Positions 1 to 11,422 of a stretch of DNA of 64,000 nt are shown here, in pieces. Below the pieces are notes generated by a model. That model searched no databases. It was not told the origin of the DNA and worked only from the letters and a program-made list of their open reading frames with translations. The position numbers were made by a program, and so were the translations under genes. Numbering within the stretch: the stretch's first letter is position 1; the number at the start of each line of letters is the position of its first letter. This DNA comes from Alisma plantago-aquatica (Eukaryota > Streptophyta > Magnoliopsida > Alismatales > Alismataceae): NCBI GenBank assembly GCA_963693085.1, contig OY856412.1, positions 1,409,713,194-1,409,777,193 on the forward strand, in the 5' to 3' direction.

Positions 1-78
1 AACCACAAAAGCACTGATATATGACATCAAGCAAGGAGGACAAAATAAAAATATCATTATCATATATTATATCAAGAA
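1..78 (+). pseudogene. LINE-2 reverse transcriptase fragment, left piece
   Basis: This short stretch is the left flank of the LTR element that starts at 79. Its last codons, read in the frame ending Ile-Lys at 71-76, continue in the same frame after the element at 11426, where an Asp-Tyr-Asp motif typical of plant L1-type RT (the KAYD region) appears. I infer that both pieces belong to one old plus-strand LINE split by an insertion beside its RT active-site region. Alone the piece is too short to recognise; the call depends on the matching AAGAA at 74-78 and 11423-11427. Confidence 0.55.
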
Positions 79-2340
79 TGTAACATACCAAACTTTGGTA
101 CTAAATCTAGCATTGAGGTATTGAATATTGTTGTGCTACATTTCCAATCATACTTTGAATTCTCTTGAAATTTGAGCATCAAAATGCAATTTTTCTCATG
201 TTGGTCTAGTCTTCCCACTTGGGACCCATGATTAAATAGTTGATCTTAATTAAGGGCTATTGCCATTGGAAAATACAACTTAGTTATCAAATAATCAAAA
301 TTATATTAACTAAGGGTGTAAATTTGCTAAAGGATACTATTCATAAACATGAAAGTTAGTATTTTGATTAATGCAAAGTGAAGGTGCGATTAAAATCTCG
401 AGTCAAAAGGGTAAATATCTTAACAATTTTAAATATTTAAAGTGAATTAAGGAGCAAAATAAATTAAGATCTAAATTACTTTTATAGTCAAACCAAGAGT
501 TGATTGTCCCTGACCTCGCTAACCCTAGAAGACGTGAATTGATGGTTGTTGCAAAGAAGATTGAAACAAAAAAATCCACCGCTCTCTACTATTTCTAGAG
601 ATCTTGATTGTGTTCAAGCCACCATCGACTCCCTACCTGAACGGTTATTCAAGGAGTGAATCCCATCCTACACTGCCTCATCATTGTCCTCCAAGGACCC
701 TCCCCACAACTAACCAAGGCATGCCATAACTCCTAGTCACTCCTTCTCATAAAAAGTTAACACACCCAACACCTTCTATTTCTCCCCTAAGTTGTTTCAC
801 ATTTGTGAAAACTCAAGAATATATCGCTTACCTATATAGCTTGATGACATACATGTAAAATGAGGAATTCAGAGATAGATTATAGAATGGCAACTTCCTC
901 TGCTCCCAAGAAACATAATGTGACTACCATACACCATCATTGATCTAATAGGATGCAAACCAACCCTCCAAAAATCAGCAACACAACCGCACCCCTTGCC
1001 TCCTCCTCATCCTCCTATGAATAGGTGCACAATACCTTCAACCTCAATCTGTAATCACCTTCCTTTCTCAACTTAGGTGCCTACAACTCATGGCCATAAA
1101 AGTGACACAACCTTCACCTTCCAGTATACCCTTAGTAGCTTCTCTGATCACCTTCGAGACCTGCATCCCAAGTCCGCCAGCGCATCTGACCCTACAACAC
1201 CTTCAAAACTTGCCAAAACACAACATAATCACCTCCTCCAAGATTGCTATCCTGACCTACAAAATCACCTCTACCCTCGATCCCAATACATGCTCTTCCT
1301 CACCAACACCCAACAATGCTAGTGAATAGACAACACATGTCCCCTCTATTATTCACCAAATATGCCACCACCAATGCTTACATTAACCAACTTGCTTCAT
1401 GTATCCTACTCCCATGACAATTTGTCAGAATCAGTGATCCCTTAGCATCATCCCAAGTTTCACAACCGATAGGCATCTGGTAAGGATTTGGGAAAGGCCA
1501 AGGAATTCACACCGTAACTCATTTCATGATGAATTCCAGCAATGCCTCCCCTCGAACACGTCTCAGTTAGAGTCAATTCAGATGACCCATCTCCATGAAT
1601 ATTAGCTTTAAGACATATTAGAGCTATAGAGAAGTATGAAAAGCCAATCATCCAATAGAAAATCAGATTTTTAGGTTAGATATCATACTATAATGTTATT
1701 AGATCTAGAAATCAATAATACAATAGAACTATAGATAATTATACCTAAATAACTAGAAACTCTATGGGTCTCACACTGTTGTAGTATATATATTGTAGTG
1801 CATTCATAATTGTATACAAAGAATCTAGAATTTGACATCATACATTATTAACATTATTAAATTAGACAACATATTACCTAATACAAACACTTCATTAATA
1901 ATTATATTGATTAGTCAAGTTACCCTAGTCTCTAAACATATATGATTGTGTTAATAGATAACTAACAATATATCAGTAGAAATTTGTAAATGTAGTAATA
2001 AGAACATTGTTGAATACTAATCGCCATCCATGTTTCAAATTTAATCTCCTAAATCTATTTATATATTACAAATATTTTAGAAACAAATTACATCTACCTG
2101 GGTTAGTCTATCTAGGATACAATACTATATGAGAGAAAGAATATGTATACACGTGGTTTATCGAAATGGGGTAAATTTTATTCCAAAGCATCCCAAATGG
2201 GGGATAAGTTACAAAGTAGTCTGACACTACATTACTCACTCCATATCTAAAAATATACTATATTTTTAGTCTAGAATTTTGTAACTTTACAAAATTTCTT
2301 CACAATATTGTATTTATTTCTTATTTTTCCCTCGTTCCTT

Positions 2341-3240
2341 CTATTGTTCCTCTCCTTCCAAGCATAGAAGTAGAGTCATGTGAGAGCCAACATCATCTTT
2401 CTTTTCTACCTTCCAATATTTTTGCATAGTTTGGCAATCATTTCCCTCATAGTATCCAACTGGCAATGTTTGAAGTGTAGTTACATGCATGTTGTCCTCC
2501 ATTCTTCCCTGATGAATGGCAGTGCTGGAAAAGATGTTAATGTGTTTTTGGATTAGCCTCACAGAGGTAACAGGTTGATCTTAGTTCTTCAAAGCTATCA
2601 TACCATTGATTTATCCAGTGTAGTGTCGCAAGAGAATAGTTGCCAGTTCTGAACATACACAGAGACCATTTGGGTATTTCTATCTCCATCCAGAGGGTTT
2701 GGTGCCCTTCGTGTCGCTACCCTTTGGTCTCCTTTGTGCCCAGAGATCAACCTCCAAGTAATGATATTCCAGTGACCAATTCCCAATACTATGCGGTGAA
2801 AAGGCATGCCTGTTGCTTTTACATATGGTGGTCATTCTGTTGATTACCCTCGAGTAGCCATTCCTCATGTTGTGTTCGTAGTCTAGGCCTCTTAGATAGT
2901 GTTTTCTCATCCACAAGCTCCATACTGATTTGCTAGACTGGAAGTTAAGAATCCTTTGAGCCATAGCCCAGTTAACAATCTCCTTTGTGGATTTTAGTCC
3001 CAATCCTCCATCTTCCTTCCTCAATGCCAGCCTTGAGTATTGCATTGCATGAGTTTTCCCCACCCAGATGAAATTAGAGATAGACATTTCCATTATGTCG
3101 AGGATGGCATTTGGAATTTCCACTTGCTGTGACCAGAAAATGAGGAGACCCTCTACTACATGTTTCACTAGTGAAACCCTGCCCGCCATTGATGTTTTAG
3201 TGATGGCCCCCCTGGCCATCATTTCAACTAGTCTATCCAA
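2341..3240 (-). pseudogene. LINE-1 ORF2, C-terminal part
   Basis: The minus-strand frame at 2680-3240 reads like the region after the RT catalytic core of plant L1-type ORF2: a Gly-Arg-Val-Ser-Leu-Val-Lys motif, a Trp-containing block resembling SNFIW, a KEDGGLGLKS motif, and a Trp-rich block (SVWSLWMRKHYLRG). Below 2680 the frame is broken and the remainder to 2341 is only weakly recognisable. The product would have been the LINE reverse transcriptase polyprotein. It is non-functional because of stops and frameshifts. Confidence 0.72.
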
Positions 3241-4500
3241 GAAGGTAGTGAGATTCTTAACCTAGATATTTCCCCCTGCTAGTGGAAAGTCGAGATATTT
3301 TATAGGTAAGGTGCTTGATTCCATACCCAGTTGAGATTCAATGTTGGGCTTGATGTCGGTGTAGTTTGAGGAGAGGACCAGTTGAGTTTTCTTCTCATTT
3401 ACAAGCATTCATGTTTGTTCTCCAAATTTTTTCAAAACAACTTTGAGGCACAGGAGGTATTTGGGTTTGTCTTCTAGAAAAATCAAAACATCATCTACAA
3501 AGATGAGATGACTCATTACCTTGGTTCCATGTAGTGCATATCTTGGTAGAGTTCATTTTTCCTCTTCCTAAGTCGTCAAACTAGTGAAGTATTCCATTAG
3601 AATAATGAAGAGCAAGGGGAATAGAGGGTCTCCATGTCTGAGACCATTCTTACCTTGGAATATACCATTGGGCATTCAATTCACCAAGATAGAAAATTGA
3701 GGCGTGCTTACACACTGTTGTATTAGGGAGATACAACATGTGTTGAACCCCATTTTATCCATAATCCACCACAACTTGTCCCATCTTACGCTGTCAAATG
3801 CTTTTGAAACATCTAGCTTCATAGAAATCTTTTTGTATCCCTTGTTCATGTTGAACTCTAGCATGAATTCACCTGTTAGAAGAGCACAGTTGGAGATGCT
3901 TCTGTCGGAGATGAAGGCACCTTGGTTCTCAGATATGAGATGGGGGAGAATGAGCTTCAGTGTGCCAGCTAGGATTTTTTATATTATTTTGTATTGAACA
4001 TTACAACAGACGATCGGTCTGAAATGAACTAGGGAAGTTATTGTTTTCTTCTTTGGAATGAGACCAAGGTAGCAATGGCTGATTTGTCAGAGCATAGCAC
4101 CCCCTTCCATGAACCAATTCACCCCATTATAAATATATTCCTTGATGATGTCTCAGGCATCTCTGTAGAAGTGAGAGTTCAAACCATCTAGTCCAAGAGA
4201 TTTGGATACTCCTATGGACCATAATGTGTTCTTGACTTCCTCCTCATTCATAGGCTTGCATAAGATGTTATTATGGGTGGAAGTTAGTTTGTACCTCCAA
4301 GGAAGTTCTTCATCCTCTTCGTCAAGACCAAAGTCGAATTTCTTGTTGTAAAGAGTTTTATAATATTGCATTTCTTGGGTTTCCAAATCTTCTTGTTTGT
4401 TAATTATAACCCTTTCTTTACTAACCAGTTCACAGAAATTGTTTAGAGATTCTCACTTCCGGATGGTGTTTTAATAAAGCTTGGTGTTCCTATCTCCATC
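3241..4500 (-). pseudogene. LINE-1 ORF2, reverse transcriptase core
   Basis: At 4153-4386 the minus strand encodes the RT N-terminal block with a SKSLGLDGLNSHFY motif, matching the usual KAPGPDGF region. At 3676-3864 it encodes KLDVSKAFDSVRWDKL, the motif with the first catalytic aspartate. Between 3270 and 3660 further RT blocks occur in other frames, including the region antisense to 3480-3520 where the second catalytic motif is expected. Several stops and frame changes separate these blocks, so no active enzyme is made. Confidence 0.75.
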
Positions 4501-5502
4501 CTCAATCCACTTTTGTCAGATCCTTTGCCATGAGAAGCTTTCCTCAGCAGATTTAAGATCATCTAGCATCATTTTGAGTTTCAATTCCTCCTCACTTATT
4601 TCCTTGTTAAGAGGATCCCCTAGAAGCTTATTTCTACTGGTGATGAGTTCCAATTTTTTTGCTTTCTGGTAGATTGGCTTGGGCCTTCGACCATGTCTTC
4701 AATTCTTGTTTAAGCCTCATCAACTTCCTGTCAAAGATATATAATGAGTTTCCAGTAATAGGACTTTTCCATGATTCTTAGAGAAGCTTCTTGTAGTCAT
4801 TCCAGCCAGTCCAGAAGTTGATGAAATGGAAGGGTCTTGGCTTCCTTGGTTTGTCTTGAAGATTCATGATAAGGGGTGCATGATTGCTGATGTCTGCACC
4901 ACCCACCCAAATTCGGTTATTCTATGCTCTGGTTTGCCTTCTTTGTACCAGGTGAAGATGTCATGGCCATTCATGGGTAGTTCACTTAGATCGACCCCAT
5001 TAATCATATGATTAAATGACCTAATATAAGCATCAGGAACAAGCCTGCCTCCTCTCTTCTCTTCTTGTAGCCTAACATTGTTGAAATCACCTATTGTGAT
5101 CCATGGCTCATTTATGTTTCTCGATAAGGCCGATAGATCCTTCCATAAATTATGCCTCTGTGTATGAAGGTTGAAAGCATATATCGTCGAGAACTAATTT
5201 CAGAGTCCTCCCCAATTTTTGCATATTCAATTGATCACATGATCTATTTTATTGTGTATTGGAATATCCCAATCATTGGGATTCCAACCAAGGAAAATTG
5301 GTCCTAGTTCAACTTCTTGGTGGTTTGTCGTGTGAATCCATCCGTAGGGGAAGATGGAGCTGTCACAATTGATATTGCATCTCTTTATTTTAATTTCCAA
5401 GATAGCTTCCATAGAAAATCCACTTGTTAGAATCCAATTCCTGGCCTTCTTTCTCTTTATAGGTTTACATATGCCTGTCACATTCCATAATAGAACTGAC
5501 AT
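4501..5502 (-). pseudogene. LINE-1 ORF2, endonuclease domain
   Basis: The minus-strand frame starting at 5502 begins MSVLLWNVTGICKPIKRKK, the typical start of the apurinic endonuclease-like domain of L1-type ORF2 (usual form: ILxWNxRGlg, then an Lys-Arg segment). The domain nicks target DNA to prime reverse transcription. Further endonuclease sequence continues toward 4800 in broken frames. The domain start lies directly at the inversion junction, so ORF2 is nearly complete in length but disabled by mutations. Confidence 0.72.
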
Positions 5503-6040
5503 AATTTATTTCTTGTGGAAACCAGACCTATGGAAAGGACAGGAACTGATGAAACCAGGATCCTATTTTGAGATCGAGGAAGAGGAGGACATCCCAGATA
5601 AGGTCTGCGTGAGATTCCTGGGGAAGGTGGAGATCCCATTTCAAATACAATATGAGTCCCTCTCAAAGAAGTGCCCATCCTACTGTGTCTTGGGTCACGA
5701 CAATGAAGACTGTCCACACAACAAGAAGCCTGAAGAACCTAATTCCCAAGAGTTTAATATTCCCAAGAAGACCTGGGAGGTGAAGCACAACATAAGCAAG
5801 AACATGGAGGCTAGAACCTCATCCACAAATGACATTGAGGAAGGGTAGATTCAAATTATTGATCAAACTAACTCTTTCAGTGCACTAAGTGAATCTGACA
5901 AATAAGAAGAGGAGATTCTTGAAATCAAGAAGAGCTCAAACAAAAACTAGAAGGACAAAGATAAGGAGAAAGGCAAGGACAAAGAAAATGAGAAGGAGAA
6001 GGACAAGGAGCCTCCCAGACGCTCCAGACACAAGAAATAA
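5503..6040 (+). pseudogene. LINE-1 ORF1 C-terminal part, inverted relative to ORF2
   Basis: Read on the plus strand, this segment encodes a stretch with the spacing of a DUF4283-type ORF1 protein: PDLWKGQELMKPGSYFEIEE, then Cys-Pro-Ser-Tyr-Cys ... His ... Cys at about 5671-5715, a zinc-knuckle-like motif, then a very Lys/Glu/Asp-rich tail ending in a stop at 6038-6040. ORF1 proteins bind LINE RNA. Two in-frame stops lie in the tail. Its orientation is opposite to the endonuclease that begins at 5502, which fits 5' inversion by twin priming. The preceding 50 codons of the open frame (5354-5502) are only the antisense of the endonuclease. Confidence 0.7.
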
Positions 6041-6058
6041 AGTATAAACATGGTTTAT

Positions 6059-6100
6059 GTATGTATATATATGTATGTGTATATATATATACATGCATGA
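6059..6100. repeat. TATG/TA-rich simple repeat
   Basis: A run of ATGT and AT units directly follows the right target duplication of LINE-1. The corresponding part of the 3' LTR near 10377-10400 is shorter and less regular, so this repeat has expanded or drifted in the 5' LTR. Confidence 0.6.
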
Positions 6101-7309
6101 CACCTATTTATGTATTACACATGGCCAAACTTATAATGCATTATGTATATGACTCATAAATCCACTGACTTAAACACGACCATTAAATAATGACTATTAC
6201 ATCATATGTGTATAAGAATTTCAACTACACTAAGGAGTATGAATTTAATATTTCATATTAAGACATTGATTAATAAATATTAAATTCACTCTCAATTCAT
6301 GTAATAAGAATATACGAAGTGATTTCCAAACCAAGTAGCATCAAATAGCCCTAGTACATTCTATGTTGCTAGATACATGATGCATTGACTTCTATGATTC
6401 TTATGCACATCTAGATTGGAAATTCTCATTGGAATAGGTACCTAACTTCTTGATTTTTTTGTTGAACTATTTATCTCCTTCTTGAGTTTCATTTATATAA
6501 ATTTTGAAAATGGTGAAATTTTTTTTATTAGCCTTTCCCACTTGTTGAGGGTCACCATGACTAAATTTGAATGTCAAACATTATTGAATAATTAAAATAT
6601 TGATTGATTTTGACATTGGTACAAAAATTCAAAATATTACCTAAGAGATTTCGCTGACTAGATTTGACAAGTCATAACCCCGACCCCATATAGTGGATAA
6701 TGGACAATTAGAGGCCCCCCAATACTAGTTACACCCGCAACTAAAGGTTTTGTTGTCTCATAGAGGGGAGAACATTAGGAACCTAAAAACTTTCAAAGAA
6801 AAAAATATTAGATTGAATGTGCCAATGGATAAATCATTTCATTTTGAATAATTTTATATGTTGGTATTAGTTTGAGAAATCTGTTTATTGATTTTAGTTA
6901 TCACTTTGTATTGTTGTACCCTTTTGAAATTAATATCATAACTCAATTATCCTATTGTTGTTTCTATAGTCCACCAACCAAGGTTACCTATATTTAATCT
7001 CATAAATCCTTATTTTCCAAATAGCTGAACAATTTAATTTAGTACCAACCTTGCTGACCCGTATTCATGTGTGGTTTTGTTCGCTCTAGGAACTCATGGA
7101 CGGGTATAGGAAGAAGAACTAGAAGAGGTGTGTAAGAGTTTCCCCCTATTGAATACTAGATAGGAATCAATGCATATTCTTAATCTTGTGATCTTATGTT
7201 TAAAACTTCCACGACTCTAATGTAAAAGAATTATTGTAATAAAGGTTTTTTTATACTTGTCATATAACTTTGTAAATATTTGATTGTTACCGATTGGGTC
7301 TTTGAAACT

Positions 7310-7319
7310 TGGTATCAGA
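7310..7319 (+). other. Primer-binding site, initiator Met tRNA type
   Basis: TGGTATCAGA lies directly after the 5' LTR. It matches the start of the TGGTATCAGAGC sequence complementary to plant initiator Met tRNA, the common primer of plant copia and many gypsy elements. It fixes the plus orientation of the element. Confidence 0.75.
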
Positions 7320-8250
7320 AATATGATAAATCAACACTCATTCATGTCTCATGGAAGTTAGGTTAAATAACTAGTACACCTATAACTTAGACAAATAGTT
7401 TGAAACCAACCATAATTGGCTAGCTTTATCTACCTAAGATCCTATAGAAACTTAAGTGAAAAATTATTTTGGTAATACACTAATTCAAGTGAGAATGATA
7501 CATTACCATGTAAGTGCATTGAGATGGGGTGTCTAAGGAAGGATGTTTAGTGAAGGTTCTTGGATAATTACTCCCTATCCACTTTGGTGGTGGTGGGGTT
7601 TCCTCACTTTACATACTGAAATGGATAAGGCATTTTCTGCTACTTGGGGAAAATCTTAAACATAATCGTCCACCCAAATTGGGAAGTAAAAAAAAGTGAC
7701 CATGCAATTTTAACTATTGAACACACTAATAGTTCAAAGGTAGATAATTAGACTAGAAGTCCTAAGTTTGAATTTGTAAATTCATGATTAGTAGGACACC
7801 ATGTTACATGTAATATACCTAGTGACCCTTTATCCCTTGGAAATCCCATTTCCACATTTGATGTAAGTATTCAGTATGGAGAAGGTTGGTAAAAGATGAT
7901 TGTGACTTAGTTATCACATTGATTTTGGTGATTTTCATCTTTGCATCCAAATATTTCCCAATGAGAAATTACTTTTTTGATAATACTATATGTACAAACA
8001 AAAAGGATTTTATGTAATTTTATTGGTGGTTTCTTGAGCTAAGTCACAATCATAGAGATATGATAAAACCCTAGAAGAGAGACATGAAATCCTTAAAATC
8101 TAAATTTAGGTGCATGGTAGGTTTAGGGAAGTGAAGGATACTACACTATGTTGACATATCTATTTAGATTTCTAGTTGAATCCTATTAAGCGGTGGAGAG
8201 AGGACCAAACTAAAGCATGGTCATGTTGATTTTGAGGACCAAATCCTATT

Positions 8251-8265
8251 CAAGTGGTGGAGAGT
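8251..8265 (+). other. Polypurine-like tract before 3' LTR
   Basis: The purine-rich sequence aagtggtggagag, interrupted by two T residues, ends next to the TG of the 3' LTR at 8266. A near-identical string, aagcggtggagagagg, occurs about 60 bp upstream. Its place is that of the plus-strand primer of LTR elements. Confidence 0.6.
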
Positions 8266-11200
8266 TGTAACATACAAAATTTTGGAACTAAATATGATAT
8301 CGAACTATTGAAAGTCTAGTATGCTAAATTCTTCTTCATAATTTGAATTCTTTTGAAATTCAAGCATCAAAATGCACTTTTTCCTCATGTTAGTCTAGTC
8401 TTTCCAGTTGGGAACCACAACTAAATAGTTGTACCTAACTAAGGGCTATTGGGAATGGAAAATACAACTTGGTTGTTAGACAATCAAAATTATATTAACT
8501 AAGGGTATAAATCTGTTAAAGGCTCCTATTCATAAGTATGAGAGTTAGTATATAGATTAATGCAAAGTGAAGGCACTGTCAAAATCTTGATTAAAAAGGG
8601 TAAATAGCTTAGTAGCTATAAAAACTTGAAGTGAATCAAGTAGAAAAATAAATTAAGATTCAAAATTATTTTTATGGTCAAGCCAAGAGTTGACTGTCCC
8701 TAACCCTTGCTAACCTTGGGAGTCCTGAATCAATGATTGTTATTAAAGAAGAATGGAAGGAAAACTACCCACATGTATATGTCATTTCTATTGATCTTGA
8801 TCATGTTCAAGCCACCATCAACTCCCCACCCAGACAACTATTCAAGGAATGCACCCCAGCATGCGCCATACATTCATTGTCTTTCAGGAATTGGCAACAT
8901 CGATGGTCGTTACCAGGGAAGACCCTACTCATAGATAAGAAAGGCACACCATAACTCCCAGTCACTCCTCATCATGATCGACAGTTAACACACCTTACGC
9001 CTACTCTTGCTCACTTCAATTGTTTCACACTCCTAAAAACCCTAGAACATATCACTAACCTATACAGCTTGTAATAGAGGAATATGGTGGTAGATTATAG
9101 ACATGGAAACTTCCTTCCCACACAAGCAACATAACTGGATTACCAAACACCGTCATCTACCCAATAGACTGCAAACCAACTCCACCAAGATCTACAACAC
9201 GGTCACACACCCTTGTCTCCTCCTCCTCCTAGACAGGCACAAAACACCTTCAACCTCAATCTGTAATCACCTTCCTTTCTCGACTCAGGCGCCTACAAGT
9301 CATGGCTCAAAGAGATAGATCTTTGATTTCCAGTATGCCCTAACCAACTCCATTGATCATCTTGGAGACCTACAACCCTGATCACCTCAGCATCCGATCC
9401 TGTAACACCTTCAGATCTCTCCAACACACAAACACATCACCGCCTTCAACCTTTCTATCCTGACATAAAAAACCACCTATACCCTCGATGCCGATATAGT
9501 CTCTACATCACTATCACCGGGTAGCGCTAGTGAGTAGGCCACACATGTTGAGCTTACCCTCTATTTTTCATAAAATTTTCCACCACCAAGGATACATGAA
9601 CGAACCTACTTCATCTATCCTACTCCCATGACAATATGTCAGAAGAAGTGATCCATTAACATCAACCCAAGTTTCACAACCAGAATCCATCTGATATGGA
9701 TTCTATTAGGGTCAAGGAATTCACGTCATAAGTCATTTCACCATGATTTTCACCAACGTCGTTGCTCAGACACCTCTTAGTCATAGTAACTTTTAGATGA
9801 TTAGTCTCTATGACTGTTAGATTTCAAGTGTCTTAGAGCTACAGAGGAGTATAAAAAGACAACCCTCTAGTAGAAAATATGATCTTCATGTTAGACATCA
9901 TATTCTAATGTTATTAGATCCAAAAATCTATAATACAATAGGGATCTAGATAAGTATACATGAGTAACTAGTAAATTGTTGGGTCTCACACTACCATAGT
10001 ATATATATTGTAGTACATTAATAATTGTACATAAACAGTAGATAATTCAGCATCACACATTATTAACATTGTTACATTAGACAATATATTACCTAATAAT
10101 ACAAACACTACATTAATAGTTATATTGATTAGGCAAGTTACCCTAGTCTCTAGACATATATGATTGTGTTAATAGGTAATTAACTATATGATAATAGTCA
10201 TTTGTAAATTTAATAATAAGAACACTGTCTAATACTAATCTCCATACTTATTTTGAATTTAAACTCCTAGTACCTATTTATATATTCAAGCAATTTAGAA
10301 AAAAATTCATCTATTGGTTTTCTCTATCTAGGTATAAAATGTTACATGCGAGAAAGAATATGATTATCGGTGGTTTATGTATGCCAATATATACACATGA
10401 ATGACATGTATTAATGTATTATATTTGGTCAAAATTATAATGCGTTATGTATATGACTCATAATCCATTAACTCAAACACACCCATAAATAATGACTATT
10501 ATATCATATGTGTACAAGGATTTCAACTAAACTAATGAGTATGAATATAATGATTTCATAATAAAACATTGATTAATAAATATTATAGTCACTCAGGGAA
10601 AAATAGTAATTTTATCTAATAAGAATCTAGGAAGTGATTTCCAAACCAAGAAGCATCAGATGACACTTGTACATTCTCTCATACTAGTTTTGTAATACAT
10701 TGGATTCTTTGATTCTTGTGAACATCTCGATCAGAAATTCTAATTTGGAATAGGTACTGAATTCTGAATTTTGTTATTGAACTATTTATCTCCCTCTTGA
10801 GTTTTATTCATATAAATTTTGCAAATTGGTGCACAAGTTTGCGATTATCCTTTCCCTCTTGTTGAAGCTCACCATGCCTAAAATTAAATGTTGAACATTT
10901 TTGAATAATTGAATATTGATTTATTTTGATATTAGCACAAATTTTTGAGATTTTGGCTCAATAGATTCGGAGGGTCATATCCCTCAACCCTACAAAGTGG
11001 ATAATGGACAATTAGAGGCCCCCTAGTAGTGGTTACCCCCACAAGAGATAGTAATGTTCTCTAATGGATGGTAGAGCATTAGACACCTAGCCACTAGAGA
11101 AGACAATATTAGATTGATTGTACTAATGAATAAATTGTTTCATTTAAATAATTTGATATGGTGACACTAGTTTTGAGAAATCACTTTATTGATTCTGGTT

Positions 11201-11422
11201 ACCACTTTGCATTGTTGCACGCTTTTTTCATTAATATGGAAATCACTTTAATTAATATGGAAAATAGATTATCCTTTTTTCATTACCATAGTCCACCAAG
11301 CAAGCTTACATAGATTTAATATCATAAATCTTTGTTTTTCAAATATCGGAATAATTGAATTTAGTACCAGCCTTTCTGACACAATTTTGTAAATATTTGA
11401 TCGCAAAGATCAGGTCTTTACA
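8266..11422 (+). repeat. 3' LTR of the LARD-like element
   Basis: This LTR is intact in length (3157 bp), starts TGTAACATAC and ends TTTACA before the AAGAA duplication. It carries no nested insertion, so it shows the empty site of LINE-1 near 10350-10380. Open frames at 8733-8954 and 9103-9318 lack recognisable domains and are broken in the paired LTR, so I do not call them genes. Confidence 0.82.

Larger units (their letters stand above)
2162..6041 (-). mobile_element. LINE-1: L1-type LINE with inverted 5' segment
   Basis: It sits in the 5' LTR at a site that is empty in the 3' LTR near 10350-10380. The flanks carry imperfect 17-bp duplications, GTATACACGTGGTTTAT at 2145-2161 and GTATAAACATGGTTTAT at 6042-6058, which match at 15 of 17 positions. 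From about 5502 down to 2340 the minus strand encodes remnants of ORF2 (endonuclease start, RT, C-terminal part). From about 5503 to 6040 the plus strand encodes the C-terminal part of an ORF1 protein, so the 5' part is inverted relative to the rest. No clear poly(A) tract remains at the 3' side (2162). Confidence 0.8.
79..7306 (+). repeat. 5' LTR of the LARD-like element, split by LINE-1
   Basis: Segments 79-2161 and 6059-7306 align with the 3' LTR at 8266-11422, for example around 6690-6715 and 10993-11018, which share a run ending in gacaattagaggcccc. Bases 2162-6058 are absent from the other LTR and form an inserted LINE with its duplicated target. Small open frames near 1077-1329 carry no recognisable domain and are not conserved in the other copy. 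The exact right end is uncertain by a few bases because the LTR ends have diverged. Confidence 0.82.
7307..8265 (+). other. Non-coding core of the LARD-like element
   Basis: About 950 bp lie between the two LTRs. I see no gag, protease, integrase or RT motif on either strand, and only short AT-rich frames. The stretch should hold whatever RNA packaging and priming signals let the element be copied by proteins from another element. A GGTGGTGG-type purine/thymine tract occurs near 7580-7595. Confidence 0.7.
79..11422 (+). mobile_element. Non-autonomous LTR retrotransposon with giant LTRs (LARD-like)
   Basis: The element begins TGTAACATAC and ends TTTACA, and is flanked by the 5-bp duplication AAGAA at 74-78 and 11423-11427. 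Two long direct repeats are the LTRs: 79 to about 7306 (about 3.33 kb once the nested LINE is removed) and 8266-11422 (3157 bp). A primer-binding site for initiator Met tRNA and a purine-rich tract bound a core of about 950 bp with no coding sequence. It lacks gag and pol, so it must have moved with proteins supplied in trans. The LTRs differ at many positions and the 3' LTR lacks about 190 bp present near the end of the 5' LTR, so the insertion is old. Confidence 0.85.

Noticed and set aside
1077..1329. Two overlapping open frames in the 5' LTR of the LARD-like element
   Set aside because: They have no recognisable domain, and the aligned part of the 3' LTR (about 9270-9530) does not keep them open.
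5354..5502. N-terminal part of the plus-strand ORF1 frame
   Set aside because: It is the antisense of the LINE-1 endonuclease start; only the part after 5503 reads as ORF1.
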